64,000 bases of DNA from Lentisphaeria bacterium UBA4640 (GTDB lineage: Bacteria > Verrucomicrobiota > Lentisphaeria > Victivallales > UBA1829): NCBI GenBank assembly GCA_002405835.1, contig DHMO01000051.1, forward strand, positions 31,997 to 95,996. Reading direction: 5' to 3'. The notes beneath the pieces were generated by a model. It was not told the origin of the DNA. It did no database searches and was given only the letters and a program-made list of their open reading frames with translations. Shown piece after piece: positions 18,193 to 26,402 of this stretch; position 1 is the stretch's first letter; each line of letters begins with the position of its first letter. The position numbers and the translations under genes are program-made.

Positions 18193-19194
18193 TTATTTCT
18201 CCCTGTTTTTTTCAAGCGGAGCAAAGTACGAACGGGCGATCAGCTTTTCCACGACGTCCTTCATCGCGGGACCTTCCTTCAGCACGCCGCTCTTGCGGAG
18301 CGCGTTTCCGGCTTCAATGAGCGAGAGTTCCTGTTTTCCGGTGAACGTGGCGTCGTTCAAGCCCGTGCGTTCAAGCAGAAGTTTTGCAACTTCGGGCGTG
18401 ATTTTAGCCTCTTTCGCCACGAGCGCGAGATACTCAGCCGGGTGTTCCTGTGCCCATTTGCGCGCTCTTTCATAGGCGGCGAGAACACGCGTCACGATTT
18501 CCGGATGCGCTTCCGCGAATTCCCGGCGGACGCTGATGACGTTGTAGGTGTTGAAGTCGACATTGCGGTAGAGATATTTGGCTCCCGCAAGTTCCGCCTG
18601 CGCCATGAGGGGATCCAGCCCCGCCCAGGCGTCGACGCGTCCGCGCAGAAGCTCGTTCTTGCCGTCCGGATGCTGAAGCGTGACAACCTTGACATCATTG
18701 AGTGAGAGTCCGGCTCCGGCGAGCGTGCGGACCATGAAGACATACGGGTCGGTTCCGGGCGTCGCCGCGATGGTTTTGCCCTTGAGTCCGGCGACGTCCT
18801 TCACTGTGCTTCCGGGCTTGAGCAGGAGCGCGGTCCATTCCGGCGTGGTTGTGATGTAAACGGTTTTGATCGGGTTCCCGTTGATGAAGCTGATCAGCGC
18901 GGCGACGCCCGCGGAGGAGCCGATGTCAACGCTTCCGCTGCGCAGGAACTCCATGGATTTGTTGGAGCCCTGACTGAACACCCAGCGCACCCGGATGCCG
19001 TCCTTTTTCAGGTCTTCTTCGAGGTAGCCCTGCTGACGCAGCACGAGTCCGATGGGGCTCCAGTTCGCGTAGTCGAGCCGGATTTCGGAAAGAGTGTTTC
19101 CGGTTGCGGGGTTCTTTTTTGACGGGATGCTGACGAGCGCCAGAAGCGCCGCCGCGGCGATAATGACTGCTGCGATGATGATTTTCGTTTTCAT
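18193..19194 (-). CDS. ABC transporter substrate-binding protein, SsuA/TauA/NrtA-like (333 aa)
   Basis: A hydrophobic N-terminus (residues 4-23) without a lipobox Cys serves as signal or membrane anchor. The mature protein has the NMT1/SsuA-type fold: LDYANWSPIGLVLRQQGYLE, GSVDIGSSAGVAALISF, VYITTTPEWTALLL and KGKTIAATPGTDPYVFM. These proteins bind small anionic or amine ligands such as alkanesulfonates, taurine, nitrate or thiamine precursors; the binding-site residues do not let me choose. It lies between the Fe-S protein gene (6-bp gap) and the permease (4-bp gap). Confidence 0.88.
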   Translation of the reverse strand: MKTKIIIAAVIIAAAALLALVSIPSKKNPATGNTLSEIRLDYANWSPIGLVLRQQGYLEEDLKKDGIRVRWVFSQGSNKSMEFLRSGSVDIGSSAGVAALISFINGNPIKTVYITTTPEWTALLLKPGSTVKDVAGLKGKTIAATPGTDPYVFMVRTLAGAGLSLNDVKVVTLQHPDGKNELLRGRVDAWAGLDPLMAQAELAGAKYLYRNVDFNTYNVISVRREFAEAHPEIVTRVLAAYERARKWAQEHPAEYLALVAKEAKITPEVAKLLLERTGLNDATFTGKQELSLIEAGNALRKSGVLKEGPAMKDVVEKLIARSYFAPLEKNREK

Positions 19195-19200
19195 ATTCTC

Positions 19201-20025
19201 TTATTCTCCTCTCCGGTCGACTCGCGACCCGAATGCTCTCATGTGATTCCATGCGTTGATTTCCGGCGAATTGCCGGGGTTGCCCTGCTGTTCGTCAAAG
19301 TAGCGTTTCACGCCCGGTCGGTTCCAGAATTTGCGGTCTTCCCCGACGGGACAGACCTTTGTACAGATTCCGCACGGCCAGTTCCCCGCGTCCTTGAGCT
19401 CCTGATGCCGGATGGTGCAGGCGTTCATATCCATCTTGGCGAAGCGGTCCTTGCGGTCGCCCGTGAGCGCCTGAACCGGACAGAGCCTGCGGCAGACGTC
19501 GCAGTGCAGACAGAGGTCTTTTTTCATGACCTCGTCGGGTTCGATTTCCGCGCTCGTGAGGACGGATACCAGACGGTGGCGGGGGCCGTACTCCTTTGTG
19601 AGGAGCGTGTGGTTCCAGCCGATCGTGCCGAGCCCGGCAAGGTAACCGGCTATGACATGGCTGAAGCTCGACATCGCATTGTTGATGAGGTACTTCAAGT
19701 CGGAATAGCAGTCGCGCGGCGCCCAGATTGCCGGATGCCCTTTCTCCATGAGCCAGAGGACAAGGTCGTATGCGATGCGGTCGAGCATGATGTTGCTGGT
19801 CGTGTAGAGCTCCTGATAGTTGATGGACGGTGTGCTCTCGACAATCGGCAGGGGCATGGGGACCGCCATGACGATGACCGATTTCGCTTCCGGCCAGATG
19901 CGGTCCGGATGAAAGACGGTCGGCGAATCCGGGTAGTATTCCCGGTATCGCGCGACATTGGTGAACCCGACGAGCGTAGCGCCGAGCTCCTTTGCCTTTG
20001 CTCTGATTTCTTCCTTGAGTGTCAT
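19201..20025 (-). CDS. QueG-like double [4Fe-4S] cluster protein in an ABC importer operon (274 aa)
   Basis: The N-terminal ~165 residues resemble the flavin/cobalamin-side region of epoxyqueuosine reductase relatives (AKELGATLVGFTNV, AKSVIVMAVPMP, GLGTIGWN). Two cluster motifs follow: C172-x2-C175-x2-C178-x3-C182-P and C203...C218-x2-C221-x3-C225-P. Genuine QueG is ~310-380 aa with HEAT-like C-terminal repeats, which are missing here, and it would not be expected inside a transport operon. Start ATG overlaps the ATPase stop (ATGA). I infer an electron-transfer or reductive enzyme acting on, or coupled to, the imported compound; the substrate is unknown. Confidence 0.75.
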   Translation of the reverse strand: MTLKEEIRAKAKELGATLVGFTNVARYREYYPDSPTVFHPDRIWPEAKSVIVMAVPMPLPIVESTPSINYQELYTTSNIMLDRIAYDLVLWLMEKGHPAIWAPRDCYSDLKYLINNAMSSFSHVIAGYLAGLGTIGWNHTLLTKEYGPRHRLVSVLTSAEIEPDEVMKKDLCLHCDVCRRLCPVQALTGDRKDRFAKMDMNACTIRHQELKDAGNWPCGICTKVCPVGEDRKFWNRPGVKRYFDEQQGNPGNSPEINAWNHMRAFGSRVDRRGE

Positions 20026-20795
20026 ATATAGTATTCAATCCTCTGTTCTGCGGTTGCGAAGAATTCGCGGAAAATATGCTGTTTGACTTCCACAAAGTCC
20101 GGATGGCTGCGGTCGCGCGGACGCATCAGCCGCACGGGGACGATTTCGCGGATTCTGCCCGGACGCGGCGTCATGACGATGATCCGGTCGGCGAGATACA
20201 CGGCCTCTTCGATGTCATGCGTCACCATGATCATGGTGCTGTTGTTCTTGCCGTGAATGCGGAGCAGTTCTTCCTGAAGATGAATCTTCGTCATGGCGTC
20301 AAGCGCGCCGAACGGTTCATCGAGGAGCAGCAGTTCGGGTTTGTTGACGAGTCCGCGGGCGATTGCGCACCGCTGCGCCATTCCGCCGGAGAGCTGCGCC
20401 GGATATGCCCGCGCAAACTTGTCCAGCCCGACGAGCTTCAGATATCCGGGCACGATTTCCGCCGCTTTGGTGCGGTCGGCAAGCCCGAATGCAACGTTTT
20501 CTTCGACGGTGAGCCACGGCATGAGCCGCGCTTCCTGAAAAACGAATCCGCGGTCGCGTCCCGGCTTCCCGACGGGTTTCCCGTTGAGTTCGACTTCTCC
20601 CTTGAAGTCGCGGATGAATCCGGAGATGATCCGGAGCATGGTCGACTTGCCGCATCCCGACCCGCCGACGATTGCGATGAATTCACCGCGCTGAATCTCG
20701 AAGTTGATGTCGCTCAGAACTTCGACCTCGCGTCCGTCGACGGGGAAGTTTTTGTACAAGTGCCGAATGGAAAGTATGTTGTCTGTTTCGTTCAC
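20022..20795 (-). CDS. ABC transporter ATP-binding protein, SsuB/TauB-like (257 aa)
   Basis: All nucleotide-binding motifs are present: Walker A GGSGCGKST, Q-loop FVFQEARLMPWLTVEEN, signature LSGGMAQRCAIARGL, Walker B LLLLDEPFGALD, and H-loop MVTHDIEEAVYLAD. The FQEARLMPWLTV Q-loop is typical of nitrate/sulfonate/taurine importers. I chose GTG at 20795, which follows GGGAGG at ideal spacing; an in-frame ATG 16 codons upstream lacks an RBS and lies almost in the promoter. It is the first gene of the five-gene operon and overlaps the Fe-S protein gene by four bases. Confidence 0.9.
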   Translation of the reverse strand: MNETDNILSIRHLYKNFPVDGREVEVLSDINFEIQRGEFIAIVGGSGCGKSTMLRIISGFIRDFKGEVELNGKPVGKPGRDRGFVFQEARLMPWLTVEENVAFGLADRTKAAEIVPGYLKLVGLDKFARAYPAQLSGGMAQRCAIARGLVNKPELLLLDEPFGALDAMTKIHLQEELLRIHGKNNSTMIMVTHDIEEAVYLADRIIVMTPRPGRIREIVPVRLMRPRDRSHPDFVEVKQHIFREFFATAEQRIEYYI

Positions 20796-20831
20796 GGTCA
20801 GCCTCCCTGTCTGTTTCGCTGTCGGGGCTTT

Positions 20832-20859
20832 AATATACAGCACATTTTTGAAATGTCAA
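20832..20859 (-). promoter_or_regulatory. Promoter of the ABC/Fe-S/PAT operon with upstream palindrome
   Basis: Minus-strand TTGACA (20859-20854), 16-bp spacer, TATATT (20837-20832), 37 bp before the GTG start. Fifteen bases upstream of the -35 box is a perfect 14-bp palindrome, TATTTTGCAAAATA (20874-20887), a candidate operator. Confidence 0.75.
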
Positions 20860-21056
20860 CTAATTTAGTAAAGTATTTTGCAAAATATTTTTCAGCGTGT
20901 TTTCTGCATTATCCGGAAAATTTTCCGGAATAGATGACTTTAAAAATATTGGATTGCATCTTTTGCCGGGTTTTTATTGCCGTTTATAAAGATTTTTCCT
21001 TGAAATTCCGCTGAAATATAGTACAGTATATAGCATAAAAACAAAGGACGGCACTT

Positions 21057-21944
21057 ATGGAAGACATTCTCTACTGCTTCAGTTTCTCCGATTTCTCCGA
21101 AAACGGTGAAATCGTTCCGGAACTGCTCTCCGCGCTCGGTTATGATTTCAGTTCCTGGCGCGATGCGGAAACGAAAAAACTTGCGCATACGCTCTATTTC
21201 AAGACGCGTGAGGAGGCGGAGGCCGCAAAAGAACAGTTCGAGGGGATGACGGACACGCTCCGCGACATGGAAGTTTCCATCGGGAATCTTGCCGTCTCCG
21301 AACTCAAAAAAGAGGACTGGGCGGAATCGTGGAAGATTCATTTCAAACCGATTGAGATCTCCCCGACGCTCGCGATTACGCCGTCCTGGATCGACTTCAA
21401 GGCGAAGCCCGGACAGCATGTGATCGTTCTTGATCCGGGAATGAGTTTCGGAACGGGACAGCACGCGACGACCAAGTTCTGCCTGACTCAGCTTGACCGC
21501 TTTGCTTCGGAACACGACGTTTCTCAGCTTTCCATGCTTGATGCCGGCTGCGGCTCCGGAATCCTCGCCATCGCCGCGGAAAAGCTCGGATATCATGACA
21601 TCCATGCGTTCGACATCGACCCCGAAGCGGCGCGGATCGCGAAAGAGAATGCGGAATTCAATCACTGTTCCCGTATTCATTTCTCCGCTGCGTCGCTGAT
21701 CGAGTTCAATTCGCGGGGCGTGAAATACGATGTGATTGCGGCGAACATCCTTTCGTCCGCCCTCCTGGCGGGCAAGGATAAACTGCTTTCCCTGCTGAAA
21801 CCCGGCGGATGCCTCATCATGGCGGGCATTCTCGACAAGGAATACGAAACCGTGAAAGCCGCGTTCGAGGCCTCCGGATGCGTCCAGTTCGCCTCGACCG
21901 AGGAGAAACAGTGGCGCGGAGGGGCTTTTGTCTATTCAAAATGA
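21057..21944 (+). CDS. prmA: Ribosomal protein L11 methyltransferase
   Basis: PrmA trimethylates ribosomal protein L11 using S-adenosylmethionine. The N-terminal substrate-recognition domain (~1-90) is followed by the family hallmark DPGMSFGTGQHATT, the SAM-binding loop LDAGCGSGILAIAAEKLG and the catalytic-region motif AANILSSAL. Length (295 aa) is standard. AAAGGA precedes the ATG. It overlaps the following amidohydrolase gene by four bases (ATGA), so the pair is translationally coupled. Confidence 0.92.
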   Translation: MEDILYCFSFSDFSENGEIVPELLSALGYDFSSWRDAETKKLAHTLYFKTREEAEAAKEQFEGMTDTLRDMEVSIGNLAVSELKKEDWAESWKIHFKPIEISPTLAITPSWIDFKAKPGQHVIVLDPGMSFGTGQHATTKFCLTQLDRFASEHDVSQLSMLDAGCGSGILAIAAEKLGYHDIHAFDIDPEAARIAKENAEFNHCSRIHFSAASLIEFNSRGVKYDVIAANILSSALLAGKDKLLSLLKPGGCLIMAGILDKEYETVKAAFEASGCVQFASTEEKQWRGGAFVYSK

Positions 21945-22792
21945 AAATTATTGACGCGCATCTTCATTTTTCCAAATGTGAAGGCTTTGATGAAGTCGCC
22001 CGCGCGGCGGGACACTGCAACGAGGCGGAGAATCTGAAAGCCGCATTTGATGAATGCGGAATCGTTCTCGGCATCGCAATGGGGGAGATGGGCGGCGAAC
22101 GGATTGAAGGCGTGGCGACGCCGCGTCTGCCGAACTGTCCGCAGCCACCGTTCCTGGTGCACTGCGCCGGACTCGAGAGCTGCGAGCTTTCACGCGAAAC
22201 GCTGGACCGTTCGCTGGAGCTTTTCGACGCGGAGTTCCGCAAGGCGGACTGCGTCGGTTTGAAACTTTATCCGGGCTACAACCCGGTTCCGCTGAACGAT
22301 CCTCTGCATGAACCGTATTTTGCGCTTGCGGCGAAGTACGATCTTCCGGTCGTGATTCACACGGGCGAGCTTGCGGGCACGCACGGTCTGCTCCGTTTTT
22401 CGCATCCGCTGAACGTGGATGAGCTTGCGGTGAAGCACCCGGAGAACCGTTTTGTGATGGCGCATTACGGCAACCCGTGGATTGTGGACGCCACGGCGGT
22501 TGCGCAGAAGAACCCGAACGTTTATCTTGATCTTTCGGGACTTGCCGAGGGCAATTACACGACGGACGCATACCTGAAAAAATTCCACGGGCACATGGAG
22601 CATATCCGCCACTGGCTGGAGTATCTGGATGACTTCAGCAAGGTCATGTACGGCTCGGACTGGCCGCTGATCAACATCCCGTGTTACGTCGGAGTGATCC
22701 GGAGTCTGATTCCGGAGGAATTCCGGGAACAGGTTTTCTTTGAGAATGCCTGCCGCATCTTCCCGAGAGTCGGCGCCCGGCTGAAAAAATGA
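21941..22792 (+). CDS. Amidohydrolase_2-type TIM-barrel metal-dependent hydrolase (283 aa)
   Basis: The N-terminus IIDAHLHF carries the HxH metal site at the end of strand 1; later metal/catalytic segments include PVVIHTGEL, FVMAHYGNPW and MYGSDWPL, where the final Asp is the catalytic residue in this superfamily. Such enzymes hydrolyse or decarboxylate ring or amide substrates; the specific reaction cannot be predicted. The ATG at 21941 overlaps the prmA stop codon. A GNAT gene follows about 10 bp downstream. Confidence 0.85.
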   Translation: MKIIDAHLHFSKCEGFDEVARAAGHCNEAENLKAAFDECGIVLGIAMGEMGGERIEGVATPRLPNCPQPPFLVHCAGLESCELSRETLDRSLELFDAEFRKADCVGLKLYPGYNPVPLNDPLHEPYFALAAKYDLPVVIHTGELAGTHGLLRFSHPLNVDELAVKHPENRFVMAHYGNPWIVDATAVAQKNPNVYLDLSGLAEGNYTTDAYLKKFHGHMEHIRHWLEYLDDFSKVMYGSDWPLINIPCYVGVIRSLIPEEFREQVFFENACRIFPRVGARLKK

Positions 22793-22802
22793 GGAAATGA
22801 AG

Positions 22803-23261
22803 ATGCCGTCCGGTTATGTCGCGTCTCTGGATTTCCGGGTGGAAGTTGATGTTCTGACGGTTTCGGAATTCTGCTCGCTGTGCCGTGCGGTTGACTGGGA
22901 TGCTCCTCCGCCGGAGCAGGTTGAAACGGCTCTGACGAATTCAATCGCCCGTTTTTCCCTCTATTCCGGCGGAGATCTGATCGGCATGGGACGCTTTGTC
23001 GGCGATCGCGCGATGTTCTGTTCCGTGTATGATTTTGCGATCCGTCCGGAATTCCAGAACCGCGGAGCCGGAACATTTCTGATGCGTTTCATGCTGGACT
23101 GGCTCCGGAATCATCTTCCGTCCGGACGCCATATCTGCTGTGACTTGATGTCCGCAACAGGGAAGACCGGATTTTACGAGCGTTTCGGCTTCGCTCCGCT
23201 TCCGAATCCCGCAATGAATCTGGAAAACGGCATGACAATGATGGTCGAGGGGAAAGCCTGA
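22803..23261 (+). CDS. GNAT family N-acetyltransferase (152 aa)
   Basis: A compact GNAT fold with the acetyl-CoA loop RPEFQNRGAGTFLMRFML and the C-terminal KTGFYERFGFAP motif. I chose the ATG at 22803 because GAGGA (22791-22795) sits seven bases from it; the ATG at 22797 is only one base from that sequence. It is probably co-transcribed with prmA and the amidohydrolase. Substrate unknown. Confidence 0.85.
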   Translation: MPSGYVASLDFRVEVDVLTVSEFCSLCRAVDWDAPPPEQVETALTNSIARFSLYSGGDLIGMGRFVGDRAMFCSVYDFAIRPEFQNRGAGTFLMRFMLDWLRNHLPSGRHICCDLMSATGKTGFYERFGFAPLPNPAMNLENGMTMMVEGKA

Positions 23262-23353
23262 GCTCCCCGTCTGCTGCATGTATCAGTTTTTGTGTTTTGT
23301 AGATTTTTAATGATGCTTATATAGAGTATATAAAATATAATTGCAATAAGTGT

Positions 23354-23381
23354 TTGACAAAAAGTTTTTGCAGGGTATATT
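23354..23381 (+). promoter_or_regulatory. Promoter of the 697-aa protein gene
   Basis: Perfect TTGACA (23354-23359), 16-bp spacer and TATATT (23376-23381); TATTAT at 23378-23383 with an 18-bp spacer is an alternative register. It begins the second glycan locus. Confidence 0.8.
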
Positions 23382-23426
23382 ATACCGGCAAACTTGATAA
23401 TGAATTTTCTGAATGGAGAGTCGAGG

Positions 23427-25520
23427 ATGGACAGCAGATTCACTTCCGCCGCTTATTTGAAACTGATGATTCCTTTTCTGCGTGCGCTGCCGCAATTTCT
23501 GCGGACGCCGGAGGGACAGGCGGAGCTGTTTTATTACGGGACCGGAGAGAGCGCAAGCTGGGCGGTTCAGAGCAATATGAATATCTGTGCCGCGCTCGCG
23601 GTACTCTCGGAAGAACCGGATTTTGAACGCTGCAATCCATTGTTTTCACGCGGGGAGGTGCGGGAAATTGCGTTGAAACTTTTCCGTTATGCCATGCGGA
23701 CACATGTTACGGGAGATTTGAAGGCGACCGACGGCAGGCAGTGGGGGCGTCACTGGATCAGCGTCCTCGGAGCGGAACGCATGGCACACGGAATGAACAT
23801 TCTTGAACCGTACATGTCCGCAAAGGATAAAGCTCGTTACAAAGCGTTCCGTCTGGCGGAAGCCGAGTGGCTCCTGAATGAATATCCGGTGCAGGCTGGT
23901 TTTCCGCTTGAAAGCAATAAACCGGAATCGAATATCTGGAATGGCGGTTTTCTGCTGCGGGCCGCGCTGGATTATCCGGAGACGCCCCATGCGGAGCAGT
24001 ATCGGGAAAAGGCGTGCGCATTTCTGCTGAACGGAATTTCCGTACCTTCGGATTCAAAAAGCTGCAGGTTGTTCCGCGGCAAACCGCTGAACCGGTGGTT
24101 CGTCGGTGCGAATTTTACGGAAAACTATTCTTTGAATCATCACGGCTACATGAACATCGGTTATATGGCGGTCTGTCTTTCGAACATCGCCATGCTGCAT
24201 TTCAATTTCAGAGAACGCGGTCAGACTCCGCCGCCGGAACTGTATTATCACGCGGAAGAATTATGGCGCTCGCTGAAAATTTTTCTCTGGGAGGATGGAC
24301 GGCTCATGCGAATCGGCGGAGATTCGCGTTCGCGTTATACTTACTGTCAGTGCTTCCTGATACCGGTTCTGCTTTTTGCCGCCGAGCATTTCGGCGATCG
24401 TGATGCCGCACGCATGGAACAGGAGTGGCTGAAAGTCGTTGAACAGGAACTGAATGACAACACAGACGGGAGCTATTTCGGTAAACGGCTGAGTTCGATT
24501 CGCGACATTTCATGGTTCTATTATTCGCGATTGGAGTCGGATCTGTTTCTTGCTCTTTCCTGTGGTGCATACTGGCGCCGCAGATTCGCGATTCCCCAGC
24601 CTTCACGGCAGATTGAAAAACAAAATGTCGTCTGGTCGGAGCCGCTGCACGGCGCAGTTCTGATCCGCCGGGGCAATGTCGCCCGTTCCTGGGTGCGAAA
24701 TGCTTCACAGGGGCAGAACGGTCTGTGCGTGCCGCTGAATGACAGCTCGTTCGGCGAATGGCAGGGAAATCTGCTGGGGCACATTACAGGCAATCTGATC
24801 GGTTACCGGGAGAATGCCGAAGGGGAAGTCAAGCTCATTCGAGAGGGATTCCTTTATTCGGGCAGGACGGCTCTGGAGGAGTGTCTGCCGATGGGGGAGG
24901 GAGAACAGCGTTATAAAGTCGCTGAAGTTCGGATTGGCGTTGCGGCGCTTCCGGACGGGAAGACGATGCTGATTGCTCAGCGCTGCAAAGTTGTCAAGGA
25001 GACGACGCTGCGGGGGATTGACCCGCTCTATTGTGAAATTCCGAACGATGTGTTCAACGGTTATTGCCGGGAATACCGCGGCGGCAGATTTCATGCGTTT
25101 CTGCCGATGCTGGAGTCTGGAAGCGAGGAGATTGTGGATACGGGTGAACGCTGTCTGAATGTTGACAACAAACTTTCTGTGTTCCTGCTTGGCGGAGGGA
25201 AAAGTTTGAAGATCGTGCGTCCCGGACGGCGTAATGTTCTGTTGTGCAAAGCATCTCCGCCGGAGATGGGGTCTCTGTATGCTGACTTGATTACGGTTGA
25301 TCCAGTTCGGAAAACTCGCCGCTATTGTCCCGGGGAGATCTTATTCGATACCGTCTATGCAGTTTCCGCGGATACGACGGCGGATGATATGTCGCGGATG
25401 AGCGGAGAAAGTTCTGCGAGCTGCGCACTTCGTACAGCGGTATTTCATGCCGCCGACGATTTTATTTATCGATTCCAGGTGAACTACGATACACTCCAGG
25501 TCTCCTTGAGTAAGGAATAA
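23427..25520 (+). CDS. Unrecognised large protein, possible polysaccharide lyase/hydrolase-like (697 aa)
   Basis: I do not recognise a named family. The first ~400 residues are alpha-helical and rich in aromatic and polar motifs (GTGESASWAVQSNMNI, QWGRHWISVLG, ESNIWNGGFLLRAAL, NYSLNHHGYMNIGYMA, RIGGDSRSRYTYCQCF), as in an (alpha/alpha) toroid; the remainder is beta-rich. This is the architecture of heparinase-like lyases and of some uncharacterised glycan enzymes. NHHGY and the RIGGDSRSRY segment are candidate active-site regions. No signal peptide is seen. I chose ATG 23427 because GGAGAG precedes it; an upstream in-frame ATG at 23394 is weaker. A long inverted repeat follows the gene. Confidence 0.7.
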   Translation: MDSRFTSAAYLKLMIPFLRALPQFLRTPEGQAELFYYGTGESASWAVQSNMNICAALAVLSEEPDFERCNPLFSRGEVREIALKLFRYAMRTHVTGDLKATDGRQWGRHWISVLGAERMAHGMNILEPYMSAKDKARYKAFRLAEAEWLLNEYPVQAGFPLESNKPESNIWNGGFLLRAALDYPETPHAEQYREKACAFLLNGISVPSDSKSCRLFRGKPLNRWFVGANFTENYSLNHHGYMNIGYMAVCLSNIAMLHFNFRERGQTPPPELYYHAEELWRSLKIFLWEDGRLMRIGGDSRSRYTYCQCFLIPVLLFAAEHFGDRDAARMEQEWLKVVEQELNDNTDGSYFGKRLSSIRDISWFYYSRLESDLFLALSCGAYWRRRFAIPQPSRQIEKQNVVWSEPLHGAVLIRRGNVARSWVRNASQGQNGLCVPLNDSSFGEWQGNLLGHITGNLIGYRENAEGEVKLIREGFLYSGRTALEECLPMGEGEQRYKVAEVRIGVAALPDGKTMLIAQRCKVVKETTLRGIDPLYCEIPNDVFNGYCREYRGGRFHAFLPMLESGSEEIVDTGERCLNVDNKLSVFLLGGGKSLKIVRPGRRNVLLCKASPPEMGSLYADLITVDPVRKTRRYCPGEILFDTVYAVSADTTADDMSRMSGESSASCALRTAVFHAADDFIYRFQVNYDTLQVSLSKE

Positions 25521-25536
25521 AGTCTTAGTTTTTAAA

Positions 25537-25596
25537 AGAAAAAGCAATCATAATAGGTATATAATATTATATATCTATAAAATGATTGTTTTTTCT
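25537..25596 (+). terminator. Long inverted repeat, probable terminator, with nested palindrome
   Basis: AGAAAAAGCAATCAT (25537-25551) pairs with ATGATTGTTTTTTCT (25582-25596): 15 bp with one G-U. The right arm contains a six-T tract. The 30-nt AT-rich loop itself holds a perfect 16-bp palindrome TATATAATATTATATA (25558-25573). It lies 16 bp after the 697-aa gene and 12 bp before the next -35 box, so it could also act as an operator. Confidence 0.6.
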
Positions 25597-25607
25597 AGCC
25601 TGCGCTC

Positions 25608-25636
25608 TTGACAAAAAAGCATTTATGTGCTATAAT
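25608..25636 (+). promoter_or_regulatory. Full-consensus sigma-70 promoter of the prepilin/hydrolase operon
   Basis: TTGACA (25608-25613), a 17-bp spacer and TATAAT (25631-25636) match the consensus at every position. It lies 43 bp upstream of the prepilin-like gene. Such strength suggests either high expression or tight control by a repressor or by the adjacent inverted repeat. Confidence 0.88.
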
Positions 25637-25679
25637 ATAGCTGTCAAGGGAATAAAACAGAAAGAGGAAAGGAAGAAAA

Positions 25680-26390
25680 ATGAAAATCCGGAAGAAAAAA
25701 TTCACCCTTATAGAACTTCTTGTGGTAATTGCGATTATTGCAATCCTTGCCGGTATGCTGCTGCCTGCGCTGAACAAGGCGCGGGAAAAAGCTCTGGCAA
25801 TATCATGTGTGGGAAATTTGAAACAGGCCGGGCAGATGTTTACTCTCTATGGCGACTCTTATAACGCCATTCCTTACAGCTGCAGTTCAATCAGTGCAGG
25901 AGAACCGCCGTACTGGACTTGGTTTCTGATTCAAATGGCGTCAGCGCCCAAGACGAATTCGTATATTGGGCGGAAAGACAAGGTTTTCTTTTGTCCGGCA
26001 AACAAAAAACAGGAGGAGCTTGGCGGTTCAAGGCGGCTGGCGAAAAACAGTTATGCGATAAACGGAAGAGCTGCTTTGAATCCGGCAAACGGCACAACGG
26101 ATTACAGTTCCTATCCGTTTTATGCGGCTGCTCCATTGACTGCCATAAAAAAGCCGTCGTCGCTTTATGCTGTTCTTGATGCAGCGGATTTTCGCGTGGA
26201 TCCGCGTCAGCTGCATGGCTATCTTGAGGAAGCAGCGGTGAATCCGTTCGGCTATATCGGAGTGGATTACATTGATTACCGCCACAGTCGCGGAGTGAAC
26301 GCTTTATGTGCGGACGGGCATGTCGAGTACGCGCAGGGAATTATGCGTCTTACCACGGAAACGCGGCATCACTGGTATGCGAAGCCGTAA
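25680..26390 (+). CDS. Prepilin-type N-terminal cleavage/methylation protein (236 aa)
   Basis: The short basic leader MKIRKKK precedes FTLIELLVVIAIIAILAGML, the prepilin processing/assembly segment, and LLPALNKAREKA. The C-terminus carries the family motif GVNALCADGHVEYAQ. It is directly behind a consensus promoter and a strong purine-rich RBS (AGAGGAAAGGAAG) and is followed 12 bp later by the 1254-aa hydrolase-like gene, so it is probably the highest expressed gene of this locus. Confidence 0.9.
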   Translation: MKIRKKKFTLIELLVVIAIIAILAGMLLPALNKAREKALAISCVGNLKQAGQMFTLYGDSYNAIPYSCSSISAGEPPYWTWFLIQMASAPKTNSYIGRKDKVFFCPANKKQEELGGSRRLAKNSYAINGRAALNPANGTTDYSSYPFYAAAPLTAIKKPSSLYAVLDAADFRVDPRQLHGYLEEAAVNPFGYIGVDYIDYRHSRGVNALCADGHVEYAQGIMRLTTETRHHWYAKP

Positions 26391-26402
26391 GAGAGGTGAT
26401 TC

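Noticed and set aside
19201..20025. Annotation as a true epoxyqueuosine reductase (queG)
   Set aside because: The protein is short, lacks the C-terminal HEAT-like region and sits in a transporter operon, so only QueG-like is supported.
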